A DNA stretch of 64,000 bases from Streptosporangium oxazolinicum (GTDB lineage: Bacteria > Actinomycetota > Actinomycetes > Streptosporangiales > Streptosporangiaceae), in assembly GCF_039537505.1 (NCBI RefSeq), contig NZ_BAABAQ010000003.1, forward strand, positions 434,001 to 498,000. Direction: 5' to 3'. Positions 8,073 through 17,032 of this stretch are shown piece after piece; the stretch's first letter is position 1; the number at the start of each line of letters is the position of its first letter. A model generated the notes under the pieces. That model searched no databases. It was not told the origin of the DNA and worked only from the letters and a program-made list of their open reading frames with translations. Position numbers and translations under genes: made by a program.

Positions 8073-9224
8073 TCACTCCGTGGTGAGAGCGGACAGGTTG
8101 TTGTAGCTGAGCTGGGCGAACTGCAGCGACTGGCCCGGGTTCGCCGCACCACCCGGAGCGGTGTCCTGCTCGTACATCGGGTAGTGGTGCTGGCTGACCA
8201 GCCCCCGGAAGAACGTCGTGTAGTCGATGTCGCCCGTACCGAAGGGCACCATGTCGTAGCCGTTGGTGGTCGCGGGGTTGAGCTTTCCGTCCTTGGCGTG
8301 GAACAGCGGGTACCGGCCCTCATGCGCCTGGACGAGAGCGAGAGGGTTGAAGACGTTGGTCTGAGCGGAGCCGTCGGGGGCGGTGTAGGTCTGGTACCTG
8401 TACTGGGCGACGTGCGCCCAGTAGATGTCCATCTCCAGGTTCACGAACTTGGGATCGGTGATGCCCAGGAAGTACTCCAGCCTCCGGATCCCCGAGGAGC
8501 GCGTCGGACGGCCCTGGGCGTCCAGCGGCCCGCTGTCGAGAAGGAAGTTGTACGCGGTGTCGTGGTTGTGGGTGTACAGCTTGACGTAGCCGGAGCTCCG
8601 GGCGATCTCCCCGAGGACGTTCCACTTCTCGGCGGCGACGTCCCAGTCGGCCTTGTAGCTGCTGCCGGTGGGGTCGTTACCGGTGCCGATGTGGTCCATG
8701 CCGAGGATGTTGGCGATCTCCAGGCTGGCCTTGAACCGGTCGAGATCGGCCTGGGTCAGCGGCCAGGATCCCGGGATGAACCCGTGGTTACCCTCGGCCC
8801 GCAGCCCGTTCTCGTCCAGCCACCCGCGCAGCAGCGTCGCCCCGGCGACGGTCTCCAGGTTCGGCCCGCCCTCGGCGTTGGCGTGCTGGGTGAACCCGGC
8901 GAACTCGATGCGCTCGTAGCCGATGTCGCTGAGCGCCTTGAACACCTCCTTGAACCCCGACGGCAGGGTCGTGGTGTTGGGGTCGCGGGAGATGGCGTCG
9001 CGGACGGTGTAGAGGATGATGCCGCGCTTGCTGTCCCGGATCAGGGGGGCGCCGAGAGCGGTCGCCGAAGCGGCGGCCGAGGCCCTGCCAGGTAGCGCGG
9101 TGATGGCCGCCGCCGCGGCCATACCCGTGGTCGCCGCGAACAACTGCCGACGGGTCAGTCCCAGCTTGCGCCCGAGGGCACCGCCTTCGACCTGGTCGTC
9201 ATCGTGGGCATGGAAAGTACTCAC
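8073..9224 (-). CDS. TAT-exported sugar phosphate isomerase/epimerase-like protein
   Basis: 383 residues. The GTG at 9222-9224 is chosen because it places a twin-arginine signal near the N-terminus (LTRRQLFAATTGMAAAAAITAL, then ASA). The body is a xylose-isomerase-like TIM barrel: FKALSDIGYERIEFAGF, KLYTHNHDTAY, and FVNLEMDIYWAHVA with the metal-type E/D residues. This family acts on sugars; exported members are common near sugar dehydrogenases in actinomycetes. The ribosome site is weak, so the start is less certain than the gene. Confidence 0.85.
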   Translation of the reverse strand: MSTFHAHDDDQVEGGALGRKLGLTRRQLFAATTGMAAAAAITALPGRASAAASATALGAPLIRDSKRGIILYTVRDAISRDPNTTTLPSGFKEVFKALSDIGYERIEFAGFTQHANAEGGPNLETVAGATLLRGWLDENGLRAEGNHGFIPGSWPLTQADLDRFKASLEIANILGMDHIGTGNDPTGSSYKADWDVAAEKWNVLGEIARSSGYVKLYTHNHDTAYNFLLDSGPLDAQGRPTRSSGIRRLEYFLGITDPKFVNLEMDIYWAHVAQYRYQTYTAPDGSAQTNVFNPLALVQAHEGRYPLFHAKDGKLNPATTNGYDMVPFGTGDIDYTTFFRGLVSQHHYPMYEQDTAPGGAANPGQSLQFAQLSYNNLSALTTE

Positions 9225-9748
9225 ACATATCCGTTCGGGGGGAGGGACGCGTGCGCTGACCGGCGTCGCAACGAAAATGGAATACCCGGGAGGCTTCAGC
9301 GTGCCACCGATGCCGACAGCCGACGATGGGGGCTTTTGACGGGCCACCGCCGTATATCCTGCACCGCCAGCAATTGTTAACTCCAGAGCGTCACTTCGTC
9401 AACGAAAGTACGGATCCTTCCGACATAAACCCCTCTGGGAAGTTCAAACCTTTTCGGGCGAATCAAAAACAGGGCCGCTGAGCAGCGAAAACAGGACACC
9501 GACCCGGCCCGCCCGGCTCCGCCGACCAGCGTCGACGGCGGGACCCAGTCTCGTCGCGGCCGACGCGGGCACACCTCTGCGACCCCTCGCAGGGGGCCTG
9601 CTCCTCCGGGGCCCAGTGTCTGACTTCCATGACTCGGCCGTGGGGAGGTTCGATCTCCCAGCGTGTCACGCAAGGACCGGCTGGTTCCGATGTTCCTCGT
9701 GTAGGGACATCGGTGCTCTCGGTAGGCTCCCCGATCAGGGAGGCCGTC
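9225..9748. other. Gene-free stretch of about 520 bp
   Basis: No reading frame here shows a family match or convincing codon pattern. It holds the promoters of the isomerase-like gene (-) and the cyclase-like gene (+). The hairpin GGGAG-GTTCGAT-CTCCC at about 9645-9661 looks like a tRNA T-arm but does not extend to a tRNA. AT content rises around 9370-9470. Confidence 0.5.
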
Positions 9749-10303
9749 GTGACGTACGGGACGCAGGAGATCGAGGTCAAGTACCGGGTAGGTGACCTGG
9801 CCGCGCTGGAGGACGCTCTCGCACAGCGGGGAGCCCCGCTGTCGGCCCCCGCGCACCAGGACGATCAGGCGTATGCCGAGGACGGATGGACCTACGCCGA
9901 TAGCAAGATCGGTAGGTCGTTCGCCCGGTTGCGCACCCAGCAGGGTCGGCACCTGTTCACCGTGAAGCGGCCCGTTGACAACGCGATGGCATGCCTAGAA
10001 CATGAGACGACTGTCGCCGACCGGGAGCAGATGCACCACGCCATCACGCTCATGGGCTTTCATCCCACGGTCCGCATCGTGAAGACCCGACGCACCGCGA
10101 CGCTGGGAAGCATGACGATCTGCGTTGACGAGGTCGAGCACGCCGGAGCCTTCGTTGAGATCGAGCGCACGGTGAGTGGCGAGGAAACCGGGACCGCCGT
10201 GCAAGTCGAGCTGGACACCTTCGCACGGTCACTCGGTGTCGAGCTGGAGCGAGTGACCGACACCTACGACTCGCTGGTCCGTGCCGCGTTGGCGTCGGCC
10301 TAG
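9749..10303 (+). CDS. CYTH-domain protein, class IV adenylate cyclase (CyaB)-like
   Basis: 184 residues with a GTG start (9749) preceded by AGGGAGG. The N-terminal ExExK motif (EIEVKYRV) and the alternating charged strands (FTVKRPVD, CLEHETTV, VDEVEHAGAFVEIE) mark the CYTH tunnel fold. Members bind triphosphates; CyaB types make cAMP, others hydrolyse thiamine triphosphate. The CLEHET...FVEIE layout is that of class IV cyclase-like proteins, but activity cannot be assumed. It opens a stretch of accessory genes with lower GC than the flanks. Confidence 0.8.
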   Translation: MTYGTQEIEVKYRVGDLAALEDALAQRGAPLSAPAHQDDQAYAEDGWTYADSKIGRSFARLRTQQGRHLFTVKRPVDNAMACLEHETTVADREQMHHAITLMGFHPTVRIVKTRRTATLGSMTICVDEVEHAGAFVEIERTVSGEETGTAVQVELDTFARSLGVELERVTDTYDSLVRAALASA

Positions 10304-10360
10304 AACAGCGCACTGCCTGATGCGGTCGCCTGCGGTCGTCATGTCTCCTCCAGTCGGTCG

Positions 10361-11566
10361 CTATTCGGTGGGCCAGGGAAGGTCGGACTCGCTCGGCGCG
10401 CCGTAGTTCACGCCGGGCACGTCGAAGCCGTAGAGGCGGCGCACCTCAGAGCTGAACCACTCGATGTCGGCGAGGTCGCCGATGGTGTCGGGGGCGACGG
10501 CCTTCCACCGTTCGGTTACCTGTTCCTGGATGAGTGGGTCCAGCTCCCACCGGTCCAGGCGGATGCGCCCGTGGTCGTCGAGGTCGAGCGTCCGGGCACC
10601 GGTGAGCCGGTCCCACAGCTCGACGGATTGCTGGAGCGGGGACTGCATGGCCTCGCCGAGGACGCCGCGCAGGAGACTGACGTACAGGGCGATGCCGGGG
10701 ATCGCGGTGGATGCCTGGGTGACGGCGGCGCCGTTGACCGACGTCATGGCCCGCCCGCCGACCCCGGCCAGGTCGCCGTTCAGTGTGAGCGCGGTCTCCT
10801 CTAGGTGGGCCTTGGCGGCGCCGATCGTTCCGTCCCGGTAGATCGGCGCGGTCAGGTGCGAGCCGATGTAGGACAGGGCCACGGTGGTGAATCCCGGCCG
10901 CAGCAGGCCGCGGTCGGCCAGGGCGTCGAACCACAGGGCCCAGTCCTCGCCGCCCATGACCTTGATGGTGTCGGCCCGCTCGGCGTCGCTCCCCGCTTCG
11001 ACCCAGATCTCCTTCAACGCCGGTTCGTCTCCGCTGACGTCGAGGGTCTTGGTGCTGTACCCCTTACCCAACGGCTGGATCACCGACTGGTGCGTCTGCC
11101 CGGTGACGGGGTCGACGCGCCGAGGCGCGGCGACACTGTAGATCAGATAGTCGATGCCGCCGAACCGCTCGGCGAGCAGGTCGAGCACCTGGGCTTTGGT
11201 GGTGTTGGCGAAGGCATCGCCGTTGACGAACGACCAGTCGCGACCGGCCTTGGCCGCGAGTTCGGCGGTCGCGATGGTGCGGTACCAGCCCGCGGTGGCC
11301 GTACGCCGCTCGGTGGGCGGACGCTCGAAGCACAGGCCGACGCCGTCGAGGCCGTAGCGGCGAATCCCGGCGATCGCGGTCGCCATCCCGTAACCGGCGC
11401 TGAAGCCGATGACCAGGGCGACCGGGCGGCGCTCCGCCTTCGCATCGGGGCGCGCGGGGGCGACGCGATCCCACATGTCGCCGACGATCTTCTCGCATCC
11501 GCCGGGGTGGGAGTCGAACAGCAGGAACCCGCGCCCACGAGGTTCGATGAGTCGTGCCGTCATCAT
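10361..11566 (-). CDS. fabV: FabV-type trans-2-enoyl-CoA/ACP reductase
   Basis: 401 residues. The start is set by the conserved beginning LIEPRGRGFLLFDSHPGGCEKIV. The NAD(H) fold shows VIGFSAGYGMATAIAG, followed by SVAAPRRVDPVTGQ. The catalytic Tyr-x8-Lys is seen as YRDGTIGAAK. FabV reduces the double bond of trans-2-enoyl thioesters in fatty acid synthesis. The start lies 4 bp after the stop of a frameshifted ACP gene, and two hypothetical genes come before that, suggesting a dedicated acyl-modifying operon rather than housekeeping synthesis. Confidence 0.92.
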   Translation of the reverse strand: MMTARLIEPRGRGFLLFDSHPGGCEKIVGDMWDRVAPARPDAKAERRPVALVIGFSAGYGMATAIAGIRRYGLDGVGLCFERPPTERRTATAGWYRTIATAELAAKAGRDWSFVNGDAFANTTKAQVLDLLAERFGGIDYLIYSVAAPRRVDPVTGQTHQSVIQPLGKGYSTKTLDVSGDEPALKEIWVEAGSDAERADTIKVMGGEDWALWFDALADRGLLRPGFTTVALSYIGSHLTAPIYRDGTIGAAKAHLEETALTLNGDLAGVGGRAMTSVNGAAVTQASTAIPGIALYVSLLRGVLGEAMQSPLQQSVELWDRLTGARTLDLDDHGRIRLDRWELDPLIQEQVTERWKAVAPDTIGDLADIEWFSSEVRRLYGFDVPGVNYGAPSESDLPWPTE

Positions 11567-11570
11567 GTGC

Positions 11571-11863
11571 CTATCTGGTCGGGCCCGCAGGCGGGTCGGA
11601 GCTCGCGAGACGCTGAATGATCCTGATGAGGTCGCCAACCGTGTTGGCCTGGCCGGTGTCCTCATTCGGGATGGCCACTTGGAGCCGCTTTTTCGAGGTC
11701 TCGAATCAGTTCCAGCAGTGAGAGGCTATCGATGCCCAGGTCATTCCAGAGGTCCAGACCCCGATCGGCGCAGTCGCGTGGCGTGGGTGATGACGGCCAC
11801 GATGGTCAGCGGGGTGGTCACGGTGATGGTGTCGGCGGTTCGACTGACTGCTTCGATAACCAT
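11571..11863 (-). pseudogene. Acyl carrier protein gene with apparent frameshifts
   Basis: Read in one frame the minus strand gives LWNDLGIDSLSLLELIRDLEK, the phosphopantetheine (DSL) motif of an acyl carrier protein. This frame then hits a stop. The frame one base over continues RLQVAIPNEDTGQANTVGDLI, the expected third-helix part, to a TAG at 11571-11573. The join falls at a run of five A; four A would restore a continuous ACP. A second shift separates the probable N-terminus (MVIEAVSRTADTITV, ATG at 11861-11863, 6 bp after the previous stop) from the DSL frame. It may be a decayed gene, a slippage site or sequencing errors. Confidence 0.65.
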
Positions 11864-11868
11864 GACTC

Positions 11869-12486
11869 TCAGTCCTGGACCGCGGGCTGGAGGTCCGTGA
11901 TCTGGACGATGAGCTGGGTGGCCAGCGCCCGGTTCAGCAGGTGGGGCTCGTCCAGGCCGACGGGGACCTGATGGCGGGTCTCCACCACCCGGCCGCCGTC
12001 GTCCGCGCCGTAGAGGTTGGCCAGGACCCCGACCGGGGAGTAGTCGCCGACCGTGCAGACGACCGGCGCTTCTCTGCGCAGGTACGGGCAGGTGGTCAGG
12101 GCCTCGGCCACGTGCGCCTTGCACGTGGGCGGGTGAGCTGTGGGCCAGGGTGAGCGGAAGTCACCGGCCAGGGCGGAGGGGAGGATCCAGCTGATACGCC
12201 CGGTGTTGGGGTCGGTGGCCGGTGAACCGCACACCCGGCACAGCCCTTTCAGCATGCACCGACGTTGGCGCAGCGTATGCACCAGGTGCCACTGGACCTT
12301 TCCCTCCCGCGCGGTGCCGCAGCGGGCCCACAGCGCCCCGAACATCCACTCCTGCGGAAGCGCGTCACGGTAGGTCAGCCGGGGCACCCCGTCCGCCCAC
12401 TCGAAGGCCAGCGGCAGATCCAGGTTCTCCTCTTCATACGGCGTGACGTAGGGCTTGCGAAGCCGCGTCGACACGGCGCCCGTCAT
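11869..12486 (-). CDS. Hypothetical protein with Cys-pair zinc-ribbon-like region
   Basis: 205 residues. The start at 12486 overlaps the previous gene's stop by four bases (ATGA), which indicates translational coupling. The central region has C-x5-C-x2-C (CMLKGLCRVC) and a later HPPTCKAHV...TCPYL, a likely zinc-binding set. I recognise the general layout (LWARC...QRRCM..LCRVCG...WPTAHPPTC...CPYL) from uncharacterised streptomycete proteins encoded beside HTH regulators. Function unknown. It lies in the operon 142-aa protein, this gene, ACP, fabV. Confidence 0.75.
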   Translation of the reverse strand: MTGAVSTRLRKPYVTPYEEENLDLPLAFEWADGVPRLTYRDALPQEWMFGALWARCGTAREGKVQWHLVHTLRQRRCMLKGLCRVCGSPATDPNTGRISWILPSALAGDFRSPWPTAHPPTCKAHVAEALTTCPYLRREAPVVCTVGDYSPVGVLANLYGADDGGRVVETRHQVPVGLDEPHLLNRALATQLIVQITDLQPAVQD

Positions 12487-12911
12487 GACCTGCCACCCGA
12501 TCGAGCGGCGAGGATCAGGTCCGCGACCTGCCGCGGTTCCCGCACTGCCTGCGGGTCGGGGTCCTCTCGCAGGGATACCAGGTAGCAACCGGAGCGCGGT
12601 CCCATGGTCACCGTAGCCACCCGTCCGGCGGCGCCGTGAACGACCAACTCGGGAACGTACCGCTTGGTCTCCCCCAGCTGGATCGGCCGACCTCTCTTAT
12701 CGGACAGTCTCAGGCCGAAGGTACGGATGGCGCACGAGCGAACTCCATAATCCCTCAAAAGCCGCTGCACATCGGCCAACGCGTCGTTGTATTTCTCCTC
12801 CCTCGCTTCGCTTATCCCCGGTTCCTCGTGCTTTTCGGCTGCCGATCGTTTCGCGTGCGCGGTGTCTGCTTCAGCACCACTGACGGTAGGAGACTGCTCA
12901 CAAGATTTCAT
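12483..12911 (-). CDS. Hypothetical protein, first gene of the fabV operon
   Basis: 142 residues with no family recognised. The N-terminal 40 residues are polar and charged. The rest (about 45-140) contains VQRLLRDYGVRSCAIRTFGLRL and an alternating strand region. The ribosome site upstream is unclear. It overlaps the next gene by ATGA and lies divergent from a large regulator gene across an intergenic region with four TGNGACAT copies. Codon use is less GC-biased than in neighbours. Confidence 0.65.
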   Translation of the reverse strand: MKSCEQSPTVSGAEADTAHAKRSAAEKHEEPGISEAREEKYNDALADVQRLLRDYGVRSCAIRTFGLRLSDKRGRPIQLGETKRYVPELVVHGAAGRVATVTMGPRSGCYLVSLREDPDPQAVREPRQVADLILAARSGGRS

Positions 12912-13012
12912 GAGGAACCCTTGAACGCTGGAAGACGGGTACGAGTGGGTTGAGCATGAAGGTCCGCTCGGTGTCTTCGGGAGGGTTCCGGCGGCGTCTT
13001 TTCACGTCCAGT

Positions 13013-13062
13013 TGGGACATGTGTGGGACATCTATGTGACGCGGGTGAGACATTTGCGACAT
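13013..13062. promoter_or_regulatory. Four TGNGACAT direct repeats in a divergent promoter region
   Basis: TGGGACAT (13013), TGGGACAT (13024), TGAGACAT (13046) and TGCGACAT (13055) lie between the hypothetical operon (-) and the regulator gene (+). The first three are 11 and 22 bp apart, so on the same DNA face. This looks like a multi-site operator, plausibly for the adjacent regulator. Confidence 0.5.
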
Positions 13063-13144
13063 GTAGGGCACGCATAACTTCCACCACTGGACGTTGCCGC
13101 TTACCCTGCGATCGACAGGACCCACGGTGAAGGGCTGGATCGTG

Positions 13145-14557
13145 ATGGAGCAGGCGGAGGAGACCCACCTGAAGCAGCTTGTCCGCGCTCGTAAACTGCT
13201 GCCGTACAAACTGTTTGTCCGCGCTTACGAAAAGGCCGCCAACGCGGCTGATCTGCGAGGGTTGACCGTGGAGCGGCGGCAGTATCAGCGGTGGCTTTCC
13301 GGCGAACTCAGAGGGCTTCCGCAAATCGACGCGTGCCAGGTGCTTGAGAAGATGTTCGGCTGCCCTGCCCGGAGGCTGTTCACCAAAGTCCCCGTCGCCG
13401 TAATGCCCATTCCCGGCCCGGATGTGATCAACGTTTCACCGATGTCCGACGCCATACGGAGTGCGCCCGACACTTCGGCCGTTCGGCCGATTCCTACGAA
13501 TTTGCATGAGTTGATGATGTCTGCTGCTGAACAGTCCCGCGAATCCGCTACCCACGCCGAGACGGCGCTCGGCCGATCCACCCTGGAAATCCTCGAGGCC
13601 GACGTCACCGCGCTCGCCCGGACCTACCTGAACCGGTCGCCGATCGTGATGTTCCCCAAGATCACAGAATTACGGGATCACGTCGAGGCCAAAACCCGGC
13701 AGACCCGGAACCCCGACCAGCTCCGTCATCTGTCGCTCATGAACGGGCTGTTGTGCTCGATGTTGGCTGAGGCGTGCATCGACCTGGGCGAGCACCGGAT
13801 GGCCACCGACCACGCCCGCGCGGCTTGGGTCCATGGCAACAACATCGGCCACGTCCCCCTCGCGGTGTGGGCCCGCGGCATGCAGGCCACCTCCTCGTAC
13901 TGGAACGACTGTCCCGGCGACGCGTTGATAGCGGTCCGTCGTGGCGAGGAACACCGCCCGACCGGGGTGGCAGCCGCCCGGCTGAGCAGCATCCGTGCCC
14001 GCACCTGGTCACATCTGGGCAACCCAGAACAGACACTACGGGCGGTGCGTGACGCCCAGGACGCGCGGGCCACCGCCCAGGAGGACGAGGACGATCTGGA
14101 GTACGTCGGCGGCATGTTCGTGTGGGACCTGGCACGGGAGGAGCGATGCGCGTCCAGCGCGTTCCTGGAGGTGGTGCAGCGGCGCCACACAGAACTCGAA
14201 CCGGCAGCCCTGCGGCACCTCACGGGCTTGATTCTCGACCACGCCGAGCGGGCGCTGGCCATCTCGCGGGCCGCGCCACCCGAGGAGCGTTCCCCGATCG
14301 TGGACGCGACCATCCTGCTGGACATGAGCACGGCCCGGCTGCTGCTCGGCGACGTGACCGCCGCTCACGAAACGCTCCGCTCGGTGCTCACTCTGCCGGA
14401 GGACATGCGGACCGTCCCGATCCTGCGGCGCCTGAAAGGCATGCGGGTTCCGCTCGCCGAGGTCCAAGCGACGCGGGCGGTTCACGAACTCGCCGAGGAT
14501 CTCGTCGAGTTCGCCTCCGGGTCGACCATCCGGGCGCTTCCCCCCGGTTCGCCTTAG
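13145..14557 (+). CDS. Large HTH-type regulator with helical C-terminal region
   Basis: 470 residues. The N-terminal about 80 residues include a helical segment LKQLVRARKLLPYKLFVRAYEKAAN and RQYQRWLSGELRGLPQIDACQVLEKMF, an XRE-like layout seen in many actinomycete regulators. The remaining 300+ residues are helical and TPR-like (ALGRSTLEILEADVTALAR; LLCSMLAEACIDLGEHRMATDHARAAW). The ATG at 13145 has GAAGGG upstream; a GTG codon 3 bases earlier is also possible. The divergent operon (zinc-ribbon protein, ACP, FabV) is its likely target. It converges with the epimerase gene, overlapping by 4 bp at the 3' ends. Confidence 0.75.
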   Translation: MEQAEETHLKQLVRARKLLPYKLFVRAYEKAANAADLRGLTVERRQYQRWLSGELRGLPQIDACQVLEKMFGCPARRLFTKVPVAVMPIPGPDVINVSPMSDAIRSAPDTSAVRPIPTNLHELMMSAAEQSRESATHAETALGRSTLEILEADVTALARTYLNRSPIVMFPKITELRDHVEAKTRQTRNPDQLRHLSLMNGLLCSMLAEACIDLGEHRMATDHARAAWVHGNNIGHVPLAVWARGMQATSSYWNDCPGDALIAVRRGEEHRPTGVAAARLSSIRARTWSHLGNPEQTLRAVRDAQDARATAQEDEDDLEYVGGMFVWDLAREERCASSAFLEVVQRRHTELEPAALRHLTGLILDHAERALAISRAAPPEERSPIVDATILLDMSTARLLLGDVTAAHETLRSVLTLPEDMRTVPILRRLKGMRVPLAEVQATRAVHELAEDLVEFASGSTIRALPPGSP

Positions 14558-15567
14558 CCGTCGGCCTCGTCGCGGGCGTCCCATGCGGTGAGGATCTCCG
14601 TCTCGCGCTCGCGGCTGATGCCCAGTTCGGCGGATCGTTCGGAGGAGACCACAGCACCACCGCGTAGCCACGCGTAGGTGTCGGCGACGGTCTCCTCCAG
14701 CGGGCGGCATCTCAAGCCTTCGGCGCGAGCACGGGCGGCGTCCACATGCCATGTGCCCTGGTAGTCGCGCCACAGGGGCAGTCCGACCCACTCGGGGACA
14801 CCGTGATCGCGCAGGAACGCGTCGTCGACCCAGACGAGTTCGGCGTCGGCACCGGTCACCTCACGGCACGCGCCCAGGAACGCGCCGAACGTGGAATGGC
14901 CGATCGGCGCGGCCAGGTTGTAGGACCCCGCGAGGTTCCGTTCGGCGACGTCCAGCGCGAAAGCCGCGACATCGCGGACGTCGATCGGCTGGATGGACCG
15001 GTCCGGGAGGCCGGGTGCCAGGACCCGGCCTCCGGCCTGGATCCGCGACAGCCACCAGGGGATGCGGCCGATGTACTCGTACGGGCCGAGGATGACGCTG
15101 GGCCGCAGCAGCGTGGCCCGCTCTCCGAAGACGGTCGTGACGGCCCGCTCACATCCGGCCTTGAGACGGCCGTACTCGTCGGCGTCGCTCTCACCGGCCG
15201 GGCCGACCGGGGTGTAGTCGCGGATGGGCGAGTCGTCGTCGAGCGGGTCGGTGGGCCAGCCTTTGTAGACGTTCACCGTGGAGACGAAGACGTAGCGGTC
15301 TACGGCGTCGGCCAGCACGCGGGTGGAGTTTTCCACCATGGAGGTCGTCATTCCGCTCGTGTCTATGACCACGTCCCAGTCGCCTTGCGCGACGAGCGTC
15401 GCTAGGTCCCGGTCACTGGTGCGGTCTCCGCGGATCGGTGCGACTCCACGCACGTCACCGCCGGACGTGCCGCGGTTGAACGTCACCACGTTGTGATCGC
15501 GGCGCAGCGCCTCTTCCGCCACGATGCGCCCGAGGAACTTCGTGCCGCCGAGAATGAGGATTCGCAT
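14554..15567 (-). CDS. NAD-dependent epimerase/dehydratase (extended SDR)
   Basis: 337 residues with the extended SDR pattern: ILILGGTKFLGRIVAEEAL (GxxGxxG-like), the VFVSTVNVYKG strand, and DEYGRLKAGCER with the YxxxK pair (Tyr and Lys three apart). A late RSIQPIDVRDVAAFALDVA segment is typical. Such proteins oxidise, epimerise or reduce nucleotide sugars or related compounds in the cytoplasm. Nothing adjacent tells the substrate. Confidence 0.85.
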   Translation of the reverse strand: MRILILGGTKFLGRIVAEEALRRDHNVVTFNRGTSGGDVRGVAPIRGDRTSDRDLATLVAQGDWDVVIDTSGMTTSMVENSTRVLADAVDRYVFVSTVNVYKGWPTDPLDDDSPIRDYTPVGPAGESDADEYGRLKAGCERAVTTVFGERATLLRPSVILGPYEYIGRIPWWLSRIQAGGRVLAPGLPDRSIQPIDVRDVAAFALDVAERNLAGSYNLAAPIGHSTFGAFLGACREVTGADAELVWVDDAFLRDHGVPEWVGLPLWRDYQGTWHVDAARARAEGLRCRPLEETVADTYAWLRGGAVVSSERSAELGISRERETEILTAWDARDEADG

Positions 15568-15750
15568 GCCTTCGATCCTGGCTCACGGGCGGGTCGGAGA
15601 CGAGCCCCCGCCGGGGGTTGCTTACGCGGGCGGTGTCAGCGACAGGTCTTGTTCAAGGGCTGGACCTGAAACCGAACTGGACGCATGAGCCACCGCATAC
15701 CTGACCAACGTAGATTGATCACGCCGGATCGACAGGATGAAAATAGGCGC

Positions 15751-16227
15751 ATGACTCAGTCGCTGGAGATCAAGCCCATCGGAACCGTTGTGGGTGGACG
15801 CACCGAACCCACCGACGACCACTGGAGTGGCACGGCGATCATCCGCCTGAACGCGGACTTCCCCGCCGAGGTCGTCCAGGGCCTTGAGGAGTTCTCCCAC
15901 CTGCTGGTCGTCTGGCACTTCCACCGGGCCTCGCCCGAGGATGTTGCGCTACACGCCCGCAGCCCGCGCAACAACCCCGCCTGGCCATCCACCGGCACGT
16001 TCGTCCACCGTAACCATCGCCGCCCGAACCAGCTCGCGCAGTCCTTCCCCCGCCTCTTGAAGGTTGATGGCCTGGACCTGTACGTCACCGATCTCGACGC
16101 GATCCACGGCAGCCCTGTGTATGATCTGGCGCCGTACTTCAGGGAGATGGGTCCGCGTGGCGAGGTACGCGAGCCTGTCTGGCCCGGCGAGATGCTCAAG
16201 GACTACTGGGACGACCCGCGAAACTGA
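15751..16227 (+). CDS. TrmO/TsaA-like tRNA methyltransferase
   Basis: 158 residues. The start at 15751 matches the conserved opening KPIGTVVGGR. TrmO-family features are EEFSHLLVVWHFHRA, the RxPRNNPAW...FVHRNHRRPNQL loop, and LYVTDLDAIHGSPVYDLAPY. The known TrmO reaction is N6-methylation of t6A37 in tRNA-Thr(GGU) with SAM. This copy is shorter and somewhat divergent (HRNHRRPNQ for the usual RSPHRPNP), so substrate identity is uncertain. Confidence 0.75.
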   Translation: MTQSLEIKPIGTVVGGRTEPTDDHWSGTAIIRLNADFPAEVVQGLEEFSHLLVVWHFHRASPEDVALHARSPRNNPAWPSTGTFVHRNHRRPNQLAQSFPRLLKVDGLDLYVTDLDAIHGSPVYDLAPYFREMGPRGEVREPVWPGEMLKDYWDDPRN

Positions 16228-16364
16228 ACGCGGCTGTGTGGGCGACGTCACGAGACACCTGATCGCTTACGGTGCGGCTGACGCCGCGCCGACCGGGCAC
16301 AAAGCGCAGCGTGCCATTGCGAGTATCGGCAACATCTGGCCCTGACGGTAGCGAAAGAGGACAC

Positions 16365-16901
16365 GTGACCGATATCGAATACCGGTGCCTGACCGGTGGG
16401 GATGCCGCCGAGGTGCTCAGTGATGAGTACGTCCATCTGTACCTGGAGAATTACGCCGAGCCCCCTTATCTGTCCGGGCCGCTCTTCAGTCGTGAGCGGT
16501 TTCTTGAGCGCACGGGTCGGCAAGTGAAGAATGACAGCTTCGTTCTGGTGTCGGCCCGGGACGGGGCGGAGCTCGTGGGATTCTCGTTCGGTCTCGCGTT
16601 CGGGGTGGATCGGTGGTGGGCAGGGGAAGCCGCTCCCGCTCCCGCTGAGCTGGCGGGCTCGCCGAGGTTCGCGGTGATCGAGCTGGACGTCCGCGAGGAC
16701 CACCGGCGACGGGGTATCGGCCGACGGCTTCTGGAGACGTTGCTGGCCCAGCAGGACGCGCCGTACGCGACGCTGCTGGCCGATCCGGACGCTCCCGCCC
16801 ACGCCATGTACCAGCGCTGGGGATGGCGGCCGGTGAGCGCCGTGCGATCCGCGCCCGACGCCAGAGCCAGTGACGCACTGGTGCTCGACCTGAAGAAGTA
16901 G
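16365..16901 (+). CDS. GNAT-family N-acetyltransferase
   Basis: 178 residues from a GTG start preceded by GAAAGAGGA. The GNAT acetyl-CoA-binding motif A is clear: VIELDVREDHRRRGIGRRLLETLLAQ (R/Q-x-x-G-x-G/A). The late strand AMYQRWGWRPV is also typical. The substrate is unknown. It is the last gene of the accessory stretch before a strong terminator. Confidence 0.87.
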   Translation: MTDIEYRCLTGGDAAEVLSDEYVHLYLENYAEPPYLSGPLFSRERFLERTGRQVKNDSFVLVSARDGAELVGFSFGLAFGVDRWWAGEAAPAPAELAGSPRFAVIELDVREDHRRRGIGRRLLETLLAQQDAPYATLLADPDAPAHAMYQRWGWRPVSAVRSAPDARASDALVLDLKK

Positions 16902-16970
16902 GGGGTTTCCGGCGCGTCCGCTGTGCGGGCCACGTCGGCGCGGGTCTTTCTCCGGAAGCCGGACGCGCGA

Positions 16971-17002
16971 AGGCCGGGCGCCACGGGTGTGGCGCCCGGC
17001 CT
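16971..17002. terminator. Perfect 14 bp hairpin between convergent genes
   Basis: AGGCCGGGCGCCAC and its exact complement flank a GGGT loop. It lies between the GNAT gene (+) and the carboxypeptidase gene (-). Confidence 0.8.
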
Positions 17003-17032
17003 CACGATGCGGTTACCGGTGGGAAGACCCGG

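Noticed and set aside
9640..9665. T-arm-like hairpin GGGAG-GTTCGAT-CTCCC, considered as a tRNA or att remnant
   Set aside because: The loop register is off by one for a real T-arm, no acceptor or anticodon stems can be drawn around it, and no second copy is seen at the far side of the accessory stretch.
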